From an uncultured Sutterella sp. (lineage in GTDB: Bacteria > Pseudomonadota > Gammaproteobacteria > Burkholderiales > Burkholderiaceae_F), in the NCBI GenBank assembly GCA_900754475.1, contig CAAECY010000001.1, positions 1 to 35,058 on the forward strand: a stretch of 35,058 nucleotides of DNA, written 5' to 3'. Every line of letters starts with the position of its first letter. Position 1 is the first letter of the stretch. Below, piece by piece: positions 23,544 to 31,289 of this stretch. The notes beneath the pieces are model-generated. The model saw nothing but the letters and a program-made list of their open reading frames with translations, had not been told where the DNA came from and ran no database searches. The position numbers and the translations under genes were made by a program.

Positions 23544-24344
23544 ATGGCTATTGCTTCCAAGATCGCCGCCGTCGCCGCGGCCACCGCTTGCATTTTTTCC
23601 TCCGTCGCCAACGCCGAAACCCTTCGCGTGGGCAGTCTCACGGTCTATGCTCCGTTCGAATTCCTCGACTCCAACACGGGTCGCTACGAAGGTTTCGACA
23701 TGGACCTCATCCGTGAAATCGGAAAGCGGGAAAACTTCGACATTGAAATCGTTTCGATGTCTCTCGACGGGCTCGTTCCGGCCCTCATCAGCGGCAACAT
23801 CGACGCCGCCGTCTCCGCGCTCACCATCACGCCCGAACGTGCCGCGCGCGTCGACTTCACGAAGCCCTACATCAATGCGGGTCTTACCGTGATGACGACG
23901 AAAGAGAACGCTCCCAACATCAAGTCCGTGAAGGACCTCGAAGGGAAGTGCCTCTGCGCCGAAATCGGTTCCTCGGGCGCGCTCGTCATGAAGCGCATCC
24001 CCAACACCACCATCCGTACCTTCAACTCCGCCGCGGACGCGTTCCTCGAACTCAACAAGAACGGCTGCTACGCGATGCTGAACGACGGTCCGGTGAACCG
24101 CTACTTCCTTCAGCAGCCCGCCTCGAAGTCGATGAACCTTGTGGCTCTTGACTTCGTCGTCTCCGACGACCAGTACGGGATGGCGGTCCAGAAGGGGAAC
24201 ACCAAGCTTCTCAACCGTCTCGACAACGCGCTCGACGCCATCAAGGCGGACGGCACGTACGACAAGATCTACGAAAAGTGGTTCGGCAAGCCCTCCGCTC
24301 AGGCCGTCCAAACGACCGCCAAGACCGAAAAGGCCGCCAACTGA
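23544..24344 (+). CDS. Amino-acid-type periplasmic binding protein
   Basis: This 266-residue family 3 solute-binding protein has a Sec signal peptide (cleavage after VANA, residue 23). It shows typical SBP_bac_3 segments: LRVGSLTVYAPFEF, GFDMDLIREIGK, DAAVSALTITPERAARVDFTKPY, and QYGMAVQKGNTKLLNRLDNAL. A polar amino acid is the likely ligand. The ATG at 23544 has GAGG nine bases upstream and begins the signal peptide. No permease or ATPase gene for this class lies in the window, so it must use a transporter encoded elsewhere. It is monocistronic, with hairpins on the 3' side. Confidence 0.9.
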   Translation: MAIASKIAAVAAATACIFSSVANAETLRVGSLTVYAPFEFLDSNTGRYEGFDMDLIREIGKRENFDIEIVSMSLDGLVPALISGNIDAAVSALTITPERAARVDFTKPYINAGLTVMTTKENAPNIKSVKDLEGKCLCAEIGSSGALVMKRIPNTTIRTFNSAADAFLELNKNGCYAMLNDGPVNRYFLQQPASKSMNLVALDFVVSDDQYGMAVQKGNTKLLNRLDNALDAIKADGTYDKIYEKWFGKPSAQAVQTTAKTEKAAN

Positions 24345-24354
24345 GTTGGGATTG

Positions 24355-24446
24355 AGGAACTCGGAATTTGAACCGAGTTCCTGAAAACCCGACCGCGAGA
24401 AGCGAACGATGCCGTCCGGAATATTTCGGGCGGCATTCTTCTTTTC
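24355..24446 (+). terminator. Two hairpins ending the binding protein transcript
   Basis: The first is a perfect 10-bp stem (24355-24364/24373-24382) without a U-tract. The second is a 10-bp stem with one G-T pair (24409-24418/24427-24436) followed by tcttcttttcc, which fits an intrinsic terminator. Together they isolate the nickel operon from the upstream gene. Confidence 0.7.
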
Positions 24447-24519
24447 CGATCTTTATCCGCCTTTCATTTCCCGTTTTCTTCCCGTCGAGCGCTTTCGGCA
24501 AGAAAAGAGCGAAAACCGA

Positions 24520-24548
24520 TTCGCTTTCAAGCGGGGGTGTTGTATGAT
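24520..24548 (+). promoter_or_regulatory. Putative promoter of the nickel operon
   Basis: TATGAT at 24543-24548 is a good -10. TTCGCT at 24520-24525 gives a poor -35 (three of six) at 17-bp spacing, as expected for a regulated promoter. The left half of the NikR-like operator covers the -10. The start codon of the methyltransferase is about 100 bases downstream. Confidence 0.5.
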
Positions 24549-24569
24549 GATTTTCAAATTCTTCATACA
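24541..24569 (+). promoter_or_regulatory. NikR-type operator
   Basis: An inverted repeat, TGTATGA at 24541-24547 and TCATACA at 24563-24569, has 15 bases between GTATGA and TCATAC. The E. coli NikR operator is the same half-sites with 16 bases between them. It overlaps a -10 hexamer and precedes the methyltransferase-nik genes, and a nikR gene is present in the same locus. Nickel-loaded NikR should therefore repress this promoter. Confidence 0.8.
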
Positions 24570-24652
24570 CACCGAATCGACCGGGGTGTCGGCCGCACGC
24601 GCGGCCCTCCGAAAATCGCGTCGATTCGGCCGAACCGCTTTGAGGAGGGATC

Positions 24653-25462
24653 GTGATCGATATCCGAACCTATGCCGACGACAACCGAGCCTATTGGGAG
24701 AAGCGCGCGCCGAGCTATGCCGTCGCCATTCGCGAGGCCGAAGAGCGCGACGGCGGCGCCGCGTGGCTCGCGCTCTTTGAAAAGGAGCTCGCCGCCGCGT
24801 TTCCCGGCCGTGCGATTTCGGACTTGAACGTGCTTGACGTCGGGACGGGCCCGGGGTTTCTTGCGGTGCTCCTGGCGAAGCTCGGCGCCCGCGTGACCGC
24901 CGTCGACTACACGGAAGGGATGCTCGAAGAGGCGGCTCGCAACGCCGAGGGCCTTGACGTGCGATTCCATCGGATGGACGCCGAAGCGCTCGGCTTTGAG
25001 GACGCGACCTTCGACGTCGTCGTCTCGCGCAACGTCACGTGGAACCTCCCGCGTCCCCTTCAGGCCTACCGCGAATGGACACGCGTTTTGCGCCCGAACG
25101 GGTTGCTCCTCAACTTCGACGCCAACTGGTATCGCTATCTCTACTGCGAAGACGCCGCCCGCGCGCACCGCGAAGACAAGGCGAACGTGGCCCGTGCGGG
25201 GGTGACGGACGACACGGACGGCACCGACATTCCCGCGATGGAATCGATCGCGCGCCGTGCGGAACTCTCGGCTCGCGTGCGTCCCGCCTGGGATCGGACG
25301 GAGCTCGAAGCGATGGGTCTTGCCGTCGAGACGGACGAAGACGCGTGGCGTCACCTCTGGAACGAAGACGAGCGACTCAACAACGCGTCGACCCCGCTCT
25401 TCATGGTGCGTGCCGTGAAGCCCGTGAAGTCCGAGCCGGCTGCGGCCGATGCGATGGAATAA
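24653..25462 (+). CDS. Class I SAM-dependent methyltransferase in the nickel operon
   Basis: This 269-residue soluble protein has a Rossmann methyltransferase core. The SAM-binding motif is LDVGTGPGFL (61-70), the acidic end of strand 2 is AVDYTEGM, and DATFDVVVSRNVTWNLPRP is motif post-II. The substrate is not evident. It starts at a GTG with GAGGAGG upstream, is the first gene after the NikR-type operator, and overlaps nikB by 14 bases, so it is surely part of the nickel operon. It might modify a small metal-binding molecule used for uptake, but no nicotianamine-synthase-like or opine dehydrogenase gene is nearby. Confidence 0.85.
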   Translation: MIDIRTYADDNRAYWEKRAPSYAVAIREAEERDGGAAWLALFEKELAAAFPGRAISDLNVLDVGTGPGFLAVLLAKLGARVTAVDYTEGMLEEAARNAEGLDVRFHRMDAEALGFEDATFDVVVSRNVTWNLPRPLQAYREWTRVLRPNGLLLNFDANWYRYLYCEDAARAHREDKANVARAGVTDDTDGTDIPAMESIARRAELSARVRPAWDRTELEAMGLAVETDEDAWRHLWNEDERLNNASTPLFMVRAVKPVKSEPAAADAME

Positions 25463-26390
25463 CCTCTGCGGGCGCCTCTTGGCGCTCGTTCCCGTGCTAC
25501 TCGCGATCACGTTCGTCACCTTCGGCCTTTTGAGGCTTGCGGGCGGCGACGTGATCACGCAGAAGATGGAGAACACCGGCCAGGTGCTCTCCCCGGAGGT
25601 CGTGGCCGAAGCACGGCGCGAACTCGGGCTCGACAAGCCCTTTCTCGTTCAGTACGCACGGTGGCTCGGGGGAATCCTCGAAGGGGATATGGGAAAGAGT
25701 TACGTGTCGGGGCTCGACGTCTTCGACACGTTCGTCTCGAAACTTCCCGCGACGCTCCTTTTGGCGGGTGCGGCCGTGGGGCTCACGGCCGCGATCTCGA
25801 TTCCGCTCGGGACCCTTGCCGCGATGCGCCGCGGGGGTGCGGTCGACCGGGCGGTGCGGCTTTTGTCCTTCGTCGGCAACAGCGCCCCGAACTTTTTCGT
25901 GGCGCTCCTTCTCATGTACGTCTTTGCGATACGGCTGGAGCTTCTGCCCGTTCTCTCCAGGGAACCGAGCCTTCGCGGAGCGATTCTTCCCGCTCTTACG
26001 CTTGCGACCGCCATGAGCGCGAAGTACGTCCGGCAGGTGCGCGCCGCGGTCCTCGACGAACTCCAAAAACCCTACGTCGAAGGCGCAAGGGCGCGCGGCG
26101 TCTCCGAGTGGCGCACGATCGTTTTCGGCGTACTGCGTGCCTCGGGCGTCACGATCGTGACGCTTTTGGCGCTTTCGATCGGAAGCCTTCTCGGGGGCGC
26201 GGCGATCGTCGAGACGATCTTCATGTGGGACGGCGTCGGGCGCTTGGCGGTCGACGCGATCCGCATGCGCGACTACCCGATCATCATGGCCTACGTGATG
26301 TGGATGAGCATCATTTACGTGACGGTGAATTTCATAGCCGACCTCACGTACCGCAAGCTCGACCCCCGGATTCGAGCGGAGGGCGCCTGA
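25449..26390 (+). CDS. nikB: Nickel/peptide ABC transporter permease, NikB type
   Basis: This 313-residue inner-membrane permease of the DppB/NikB family has six helices, the N-terminal LLALVPVLLAITFVTFGLLR segment and the EAA-type cytoplasmic loop (EGARARGVSEWRTIVFGVLR), which contacts the ATPase. It overlaps the methyltransferase gene by 14 bases and is directly followed by nikC. The nickel role rests on the operator and nikR; by sequence alone it could be a peptide permease. Confidence 0.88.
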   Translation: MRWNNLCGRLLALVPVLLAITFVTFGLLRLAGGDVITQKMENTGQVLSPEVVAEARRELGLDKPFLVQYARWLGGILEGDMGKSYVSGLDVFDTFVSKLPATLLLAGAAVGLTAAISIPLGTLAAMRRGGAVDRAVRLLSFVGNSAPNFFVALLLMYVFAIRLELLPVLSREPSLRGAILPALTLATAMSAKYVRQVRAAVLDELQKPYVEGARARGVSEWRTIVFGVLRASGVTIVTLLALSIGSLLGGAAIVETIFMWDGVGRLAVDAIRMRDYPIIMAYVMWMSIIYVTVNFIADLTYRKLDPRIRAEGA

Positions 26391-27224
26391 GTGAAGTTTC
26401 TCTCCGACCGACGCTTCCTGTGGGCGAGCGCTGCCGTTCTTCTACTCTTGACGGTCGCGGCGGGCGCCGAATTCCTTGCGCCTTACGACCCCGACCTTCA
26501 GGCGTTCGTGCCGCTCGATCCCCCGTCGTGGGCGCATATGGCGGGGACGGACCGCTTCGGGCGCGACCTTTTTTCCCGCATTCTCGTGGGGCTTCAAACG
26601 AGCGTTCTTTCGACGCTCGTTCTCGTCGTTGCGGTGACGTCGATCGGAACCGCCACGGGCGTTCTCTGCGGCTACCGGGGCGGGGTGCTCGATGCGATCC
26701 TCATGCGGGTGTCGGACGTCGTCCTTGCGTTTCCGGGGCTCGTTTTCGCGTTGGCGGTGGCGGCCGTATTGGGCGGGGGCCTGCAAAATGCGGTGCTTGC
26801 GCTTGCTTTCATCGGTTGGCCCAAATACGCGCGCATCGCGAGGAGCCTTACGCTCGCGGTGCGCGGGAGCGCCTTCGTCGACGCCGCGAAGCTTGCGGGT
26901 TCGAGCGACGCACGGATTCTCGTGAGGCACGTTTTGCCGAACGCCCTCGGGCCCGTCTTTGTGACGGCGGTCCTTGACATCGGCACGATGTTGATGGAGT
27001 TGGCGGGACTTTCCTTTCTCGGGCTCGGCGCCCGGCCTCCGACGGCGGAGCTCGGCAACATGATGAGCGCGGGACGCAGCATGCTTCAGAGCAGCCCCTG
27101 GGTGGTGCTCGCTCCGGGGGCGGCGATTCTTCTCGCCGTTGCGATTTTCAATTTCTTTGGCGATGCGTTGCGCGACGCGCTCGATCCGAGCACCCGTGCG
27201 CGCGTCGAGGAGTATTCCAAATGA
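26391..27224 (+). CDS. nikC: Nickel/peptide ABC transporter permease, NikC type
   Basis: This 277-residue DppC/NikC-type permease has the typical N-terminus (helix, then FLAPYDPDLQ and HMAGTDRFGRDLFSRILVG) and the EAA loop (VDAAKLAGSSDARILVRHVLPN). It begins at a GTG immediately after the nikB stop, with GGAGGG inside the end of nikB. Its stop overlaps the nikA start (ATGA). Confidence 0.9.
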   Translation: MKFLSDRRFLWASAAVLLLLTVAAGAEFLAPYDPDLQAFVPLDPPSWAHMAGTDRFGRDLFSRILVGLQTSVLSTLVLVVAVTSIGTATGVLCGYRGGVLDAILMRVSDVVLAFPGLVFALAVAAVLGGGLQNAVLALAFIGWPKYARIARSLTLAVRGSAFVDAAKLAGSSDARILVRHVLPNALGPVFVTAVLDIGTMLMELAGLSFLGLGARPPTAELGNMMSAGRSMLQSSPWVVLAPGAAILLAVAIFNFFGDALRDALDPSTRARVEEYSK

Positions 27225-28897
27225 ACCTTCTCCCGACGCTTCTTACGAACACGACCGGGCCCCGTGCGAGGAGCGCGCTGGCCAAGTCGCTCACCGTGTC
27301 GCTCGCTGTGGCAGTCTCCCTTGCGCTCACGGGCTGCGGCCCGTCGGACGATGCGTCGAAGGACACGTCGACCGCTGCCAACGAAGTCGCGACCGCCTCA
27401 CAGCCCTCCGCGAAGAGCGCGGCCGAAGCGCCCGCCGTTTTCGTCTTCGGCGACACGACGTTCAACGCCGAAAACGAAGAACCCGACGTCAACCCCCGAA
27501 ACGGCTACGCCGGTTGGGCGGCGTTGCGCTACGGGGTGGGCGAAACGCTCTTTCGCTACGACGAACACATGCGCCCGCAGCCCTGGTTGGCGGAACGGTT
27601 CGAGAACGTCGATCCCCTCACGTGGAGGATCGAGCTCAAAGAGAACGTTCGCTTTTCGAACGGCCGTGCGGTCGATGCCGCGGCCGTGAAGGCGTCGCTC
27701 GAAGCGCTCGTAAAAGAACACGCCCGCGCGCGCGGCGACCTGCGAATCGCCGCAATCGACGCAGACGGCCTCACGCTCACGATACGCACCGAAGTGCCGC
27801 GCCCCACGCTCGTCAACTACCTCTCCGACCCCTACGGAGCGGTGGTGGACGTCGCAGCCGGGGTCAAAGACGGGATCGTCGTCGGTACGGGCCCCTACCG
27901 CGCGGTGAAGGTCGCCACGAACGATTCGATCGAGCTCGTGCGAAACGACAACTATTGGGACGAAACGCGCCCGGGGTACGACCGCGTTCGGGTCTTGACG
28001 ATCAGCGACGGGGATACGCTCACGATGGCCCTTCAGTCGGGTGAGATCGATGCGGCCTACGGCCTTCCCTATGCAAGTCACGTGCTCTTCAAAAAGGGCG
28101 GGTTCGTGTCGACGAGTACCGCCACAAGCCGCACGTTCTTTCTCCACATGAATTACAAGAGCCCGATCGCAAGCGACCCCGCCGTGCGGCGGGCCGTGGC
28201 GATGGCCGTTGACAAAGAGCGCTTCGCAAGTGTTCTTCTGCAAGGCAACGGCGTCCCCGCGACGGGGCCCTTCCCCGCGGACTTTGCGTTCGGGGGAAAA
28301 GCCGTATCCTCCCGCACGTTCGATTTGAAGGCCGCGGCCGAGGTGCTCGAAAGCGCGGGCTGGCGCGATGCGAACGGGGACGGCGTGCGCGAAAAGGACG
28401 GGAAGCCCCTCGTTCTTCGATGGCTCACGTACCCGAGCCGACAGGAGCTCCCGCTTCTCGCGGAAATGGTGCAGGCCGACCTCAAGTCGATCGGCGTCAA
28501 GGTGGACGTGAATTCCACGGCCGACCACAATGCGCTACGCCGTCGTCCCGAAACCTGGGACGTCTATGCGAGCGCCATGGTGACGGCGCCGACCGGCGAC
28601 CCCGCGTACTTCTTCACGACGCACGCCCTTCAAAGCTCTTCGGAAAACAACGGCGGCTACGTGAATCCGGAGCTCGAAGCCCTCGCCGAAACGCTTTCGA
28701 ATACGTTCGATCCCGCAAAGCGCGAAGCGCTTGCGGTTGAGATGCAAAACCGGATCCTCGCGGACGACGCCTTCGTCTTCGCGGCGCACCTCAAGATGAC
28801 GATGGTGGCGCGCGAGGGCGTCGAAGGCCTCAAAGCCCATCCGACCGACTTCTACGAAATCACGCCCGTCGTGCGTCCTGCTGAAAAGCAAAAGTAA
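27221..28897 (+). CDS. nikA: Nickel/peptide ABC transporter binding lipoprotein, NikA type
   Basis: This 558-residue SBP_bac_5 protein is anchored as a lipoprotein (lipobox LTGC, Cys39). A 40-residue disordered Asp/Ser/Thr/Ala linker follows the cysteine. The core has NikA/DppA-like segments: GVGETLFRYDEHMRPQPWLAERFE, the KENVRFSNGRAVDAAAVKASLEA motif, VGTGPYR and PAVRRAVAMAVDKE. Ligand specificity cannot be read directly, but operon context with nikR and the operator points to nickel, free or chelated. E. coli NikA is soluble, so the lipid anchor is a difference. Confidence 0.87.
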   Translation: MNLLPTLLTNTTGPRARSALAKSLTVSLAVAVSLALTGCGPSDDASKDTSTAANEVATASQPSAKSAAEAPAVFVFGDTTFNAENEEPDVNPRNGYAGWAALRYGVGETLFRYDEHMRPQPWLAERFENVDPLTWRIELKENVRFSNGRAVDAAAVKASLEALVKEHARARGDLRIAAIDADGLTLTIRTEVPRPTLVNYLSDPYGAVVDVAAGVKDGIVVGTGPYRAVKVATNDSIELVRNDNYWDETRPGYDRVRVLTISDGDTLTMALQSGEIDAAYGLPYASHVLFKKGGFVSTSTATSRTFFLHMNYKSPIASDPAVRRAVAMAVDKERFASVLLQGNGVPATGPFPADFAFGGKAVSSRTFDLKAAAEVLESAGWRDANGDGVREKDGKPLVLRWLTYPSRQELPLLAEMVQADLKSIGVKVDVNSTADHNALRRRPETWDVYASAMVTAPTGDPAYFFTTHALQSSSENNGGYVNPELEALAETLSNTFDPAKREALAVEMQNRILADDAFVFAAHLKMTMVAREGVEGLKAHPTDFYEITPVVRPAEKQK

Positions 28898-28920
28898 AAG
28901 CCAAAGGAAAAGGCGAAACC

Positions 28921-29790
28921 GTGAGTTCGATCCCCGCAATCCTTTCTGCCGAAGAGGCTCGCCCGGAGCCTCATCCCGAGCCGCGTCTTGTGGTTCGGGA
29001 CCTCTCCGTCGCGATCGACGGTCGCACGGTGCTCGAGAACGTCAACCTTACCCTTCGCGCGGGCGAGGTGACGGCGTTGGCGGGCGCATCGGGCGGAGGC
29101 AAAACGACGCTGCTCCGTGCCATCGCAGGTTTGGTCGGGGAGCGCAGGCGCGTGCGCGTAACGGGGTCCGTACGCTTTGAGGGGCGGGAGCTCGTGGGCC
29201 TCTCGGAAGGGGAGCTACGCCCGATTCGGGGAGCAGGGATCGGTTGGATCATGCAGGACGCCGGGGGTGCCTTCTGCCCGGTGCGTCGCTACGGGGACCA
29301 AATTCTCGAAGCCGCCCGGGCGCACGAGGATGTGCACGGGCCGATCGACCCCAAGGACTTTCGTGATCGGGCGCTCGCGCTTTTTGCCGAGCTCGGTCTC
29401 AAAGATCCCGAACGCGTCTGGGCAAGTCGCCCCTTCGAACTCTCGGGCGGGATGAATCAGCGTGCGGCGGTGGCGGCAGCTCTTTTGTCGGAGCCCGCCG
29501 TGCTTTTGGCCGACGAGCCGACGAGTGCGTTGGATGCCGCATCGCGCCGTAGCGTCCGTGAGGCGCTTTTCGCGTACGCCCGAAAGCGGGGCGGAGCGCT
29601 CCTGGCGGTTTCGCACGACATCGCGGGCGTCGTGCGTCCCGCCGACCGGGTGGTGATTCTGAACGCCGGCCGCGTCGACGCCGAAGGGTCGCCCGAGGCG
29701 GTCTTCGGCCCCACGGGAAGCGCGTACGCGCGGGAGCTCGATGCGGCGCTTTTCAGGTTGGAGCACTCGGAAAGTTCGGAACGCTCGTAA
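28921..29790 (+). CDS. nikD: Nickel/peptide ABC transporter ATPase, NikD type
   Basis: This 289-residue ATPase shows Walker A (GASGGGKT, about 55-62), the Q-loop MQDAGGAFCPVRR, signature LSGGMNQR and Walker B with VLLADEPTSALD. It starts at a GTG 23 bases after nikA. An N-terminal extension of about 20 Pro/Glu-rich residues precedes the ATPase core. With NikE it powers the NikBC channel. Confidence 0.9.
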   Translation: MSSIPAILSAEEARPEPHPEPRLVVRDLSVAIDGRTVLENVNLTLRAGEVTALAGASGGGKTTLLRAIAGLVGERRRVRVTGSVRFEGRELVGLSEGELRPIRGAGIGWIMQDAGGAFCPVRRYGDQILEAARAHEDVHGPIDPKDFRDRALALFAELGLKDPERVWASRPFELSGGMNQRAAVAAALLSEPAVLLADEPTSALDAASRRSVREALFAYARKRGGALLAVSHDIAGVVRPADRVVILNAGRVDAEGSPEAVFGPTGSAYARELDAALFRLEHSESSERS

Positions 29791-29811
29791 GGCTCTTGAA
29801 TGAGGAAACGA

Positions 29812-30618
29812 ATGATGCCCGAAACGTCGCAAATGCCGGAAAAGCACGACATGAACGAACAGCCGATCCTCGAAGGGGTGACGCTTACGAAACGCTTCCG
29901 TACGCCTGCGGGCGGCACGTTGCGGGCCTTGGACGGGGCGTCGGTGGAACTCTTCCGAGGCGAAATTCTCGGGGTGGTCGGGGAGTCGGGCTGCGGGAAA
30001 AGCACGCTCGCGCGCCTTCTCTGCGGGCTCGATCGCCCGGACGAGGGCGAGGTGCGGTTTTCGGGGCAGTCCTTGACGGCGTTGCGCGGGGAGGCTTTCC
30101 GCACCTATCGCCGCTCGGTGCAGATGGTGTTTCAGCAGCCTTTTGCGTCGTTCGATCCCCGATTGACCCTCGGCGAAAGCGCCGCGGAGGCCTTGGTGAA
30201 TCTCGGCGTCCCCGCGCCCGAGCGCGAAGAGCGCATTGCGCGGGTTTTCGAGCGCTGCGGCTTGTCGCCCGAACTCATGCGGCGCTACCCCTCGGAAGTG
30301 AGCGGCGGGCAGTGTCAGCGCGCGGCGTTGGCTCGGGCGCTTGCCCCCGAACCCTGCGTTTTGGTGTGCGACGAGATGACGAGCGCTTTGGATGTCATCA
30401 CGCAGCGGCGCGTGCTCGATCTCGTGCGGGGGATTGCGCGCGAGCGGGCTCTCTGTGTGCTTCTCATCGCGCACGACTTGGCGCTCGTGCGCGCGTACGC
30501 CGATCGGGTGCTCGTCATGGACGCGGGCCGAACGGTTGAAACGGGGCCGGTTACCGACGTAATCGACCGACCGCAAAGCGACGCCGCACGGCGGCTGCGC
30601 GAAGCGTCGCTCGACTGA
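29812..30618 (+). CDS. nikE: Nickel/peptide ABC transporter ATPase, NikE type
   Basis: This ATPase of about 268 residues shows Walker A GESGCGKST, Q-loop MVFQQPFASFDPR, signature VSGGQCQR and Walker B ending CDEMTSALD (Met in place of the usual Pro). Three ATGs are close together: 29800, 29812 and 29815. AGGA at 29803-29806 favours the second or third, and 29812 was chosen. The gene ends 24 bases before the nikR stop on the other strand, with no clear terminator between them. Confidence 0.9.
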   Translation: MMPETSQMPEKHDMNEQPILEGVTLTKRFRTPAGGTLRALDGASVELFRGEILGVVGESGCGKSTLARLLCGLDRPDEGEVRFSGQSLTALRGEAFRTYRRSVQMVFQQPFASFDPRLTLGESAAEALVNLGVPAPEREERIARVFERCGLSPELMRRYPSEVSGGQCQRAALARALAPEPCVLVCDEMTSALDVITQRRVLDLVRGIARERALCVLLIAHDLALVRAYADRVLVMDAGRTVETGPVTDVIDRPQSDAARRLREASLD

Positions 30619-30642
30619 GCACTCAAAATCCAACGAAGGAAA

Positions 30643-31170
30643 TCAGCGGTCTGAAGAATCGTCGTGCGCGTGCGTGTGCGAATGCCCGTGCACGTGTTCG
30701 TGCGAATGCCCGTGCACGTGTTCGTGCGAATGCCCGTGAACGTGGCCGTGGCTGTGCCCGTCCCCTTCGTTCGCTTCGCTCGGAATCAGGTTGATGCGCC
30801 CGTGGCGCACGCCCGGTTCCGCCAGAATGCGGTTCGCGGCTTCGAGCACGGCTCCGGTCTTGCCGAGGAGCACGAGCGACTCCAGACAGTCTTCGGGCCC
30901 CACGTGGACGTGCATGACGGAGTGCACCACGTCGAGGTGCTCGTGCTGCGTTTCGGTCGTGCGCTCCGCCAAGCGTCGCTCGTTGTGGTTGAAGACGTAA
31001 CTCACCACGGCCGCGCAGGGTTGGTCGTCGCTCGCGGAGAGACGGTCGGCCTCGGCCTTGCGAATGAGGTCGCGAAAAGCTTCGGAGCGGTTGGTGTAGC
31101 CGTGCTCGGCGAGGAACGCTTCGAAGCGTTCCGCGGTTTCGTCGGGAAGCGAAAAGGTGATGCGTTTCAT
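30643..31170 (-). CDS. nikR: Nickel-responsive regulator NikR with polyhistidine tail
   Basis: This 175-residue regulator has a ribbon-helix-helix DNA-binding N-terminus (MKRITFSLPD and RSEAFRDLIR) and the ACT-like nickel-binding domain. The high-affinity nickel ligands are in the same positions as in E. coli NikR: His76, His87, His89 and Cys95 (QHEH, MHVH, DCLE). After the normal end (about 130) comes a tail in which every second residue from 139 to 169 is His, sixteen in all. It is encoded by three 24-bp repeats and flanking codons. The ATG at 31170 fits the family; the longer frame upstream was rejected. It should repress the facing nickel operon through the operator at 24541. Confidence 0.95.
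   Translation of the reverse strand: MKRITFSLPDETAERFEAFLAEHGYTNRSEAFRDLIRKAEADRLSASDDQPCAAVVSYVFNHNERRLAERTTETQHEHLDVVHSVMHVHVGPEDCLESLVLLGKTGAVLEAANRILAEPGVRHGRINLIPSEANEGDGHSHGHVHGHSHEHVHGHSHEHVHGHSHTHAHDDSSDR
30676..30747. repeat. Three 24-bp repeats encoding the NikR His tail
   Basis: Three consecutive 24-bp units (30676-30699, 30700-30723, 30724-30747) encode the octapeptide HGHSHEHV or close variants. The first two are identical and the third differs at a few bases. Such a repeat can expand or contract, which would change the number of metal-binding residues. Confidence 0.85.
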
Positions 31171-31289
31171 GATGGCTGGTGGTCGGGGATGGAACGGGAC
31201 GGGCCGCATGCAAGAAGCGTACAACGAACGGGCGCAAAGCGTGTGACGCGGCGCGCGGAAGGGCTGTGCGGTTGAACCGTCGACCCTCG

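Noticed and set aside
24355..24382. Perfect 10-bp stem taken as the sole terminator of the binding protein gene
   Set aside because: No U-tract follows; the next stem (24409-24436) has a T-rich tail and is the better terminator.
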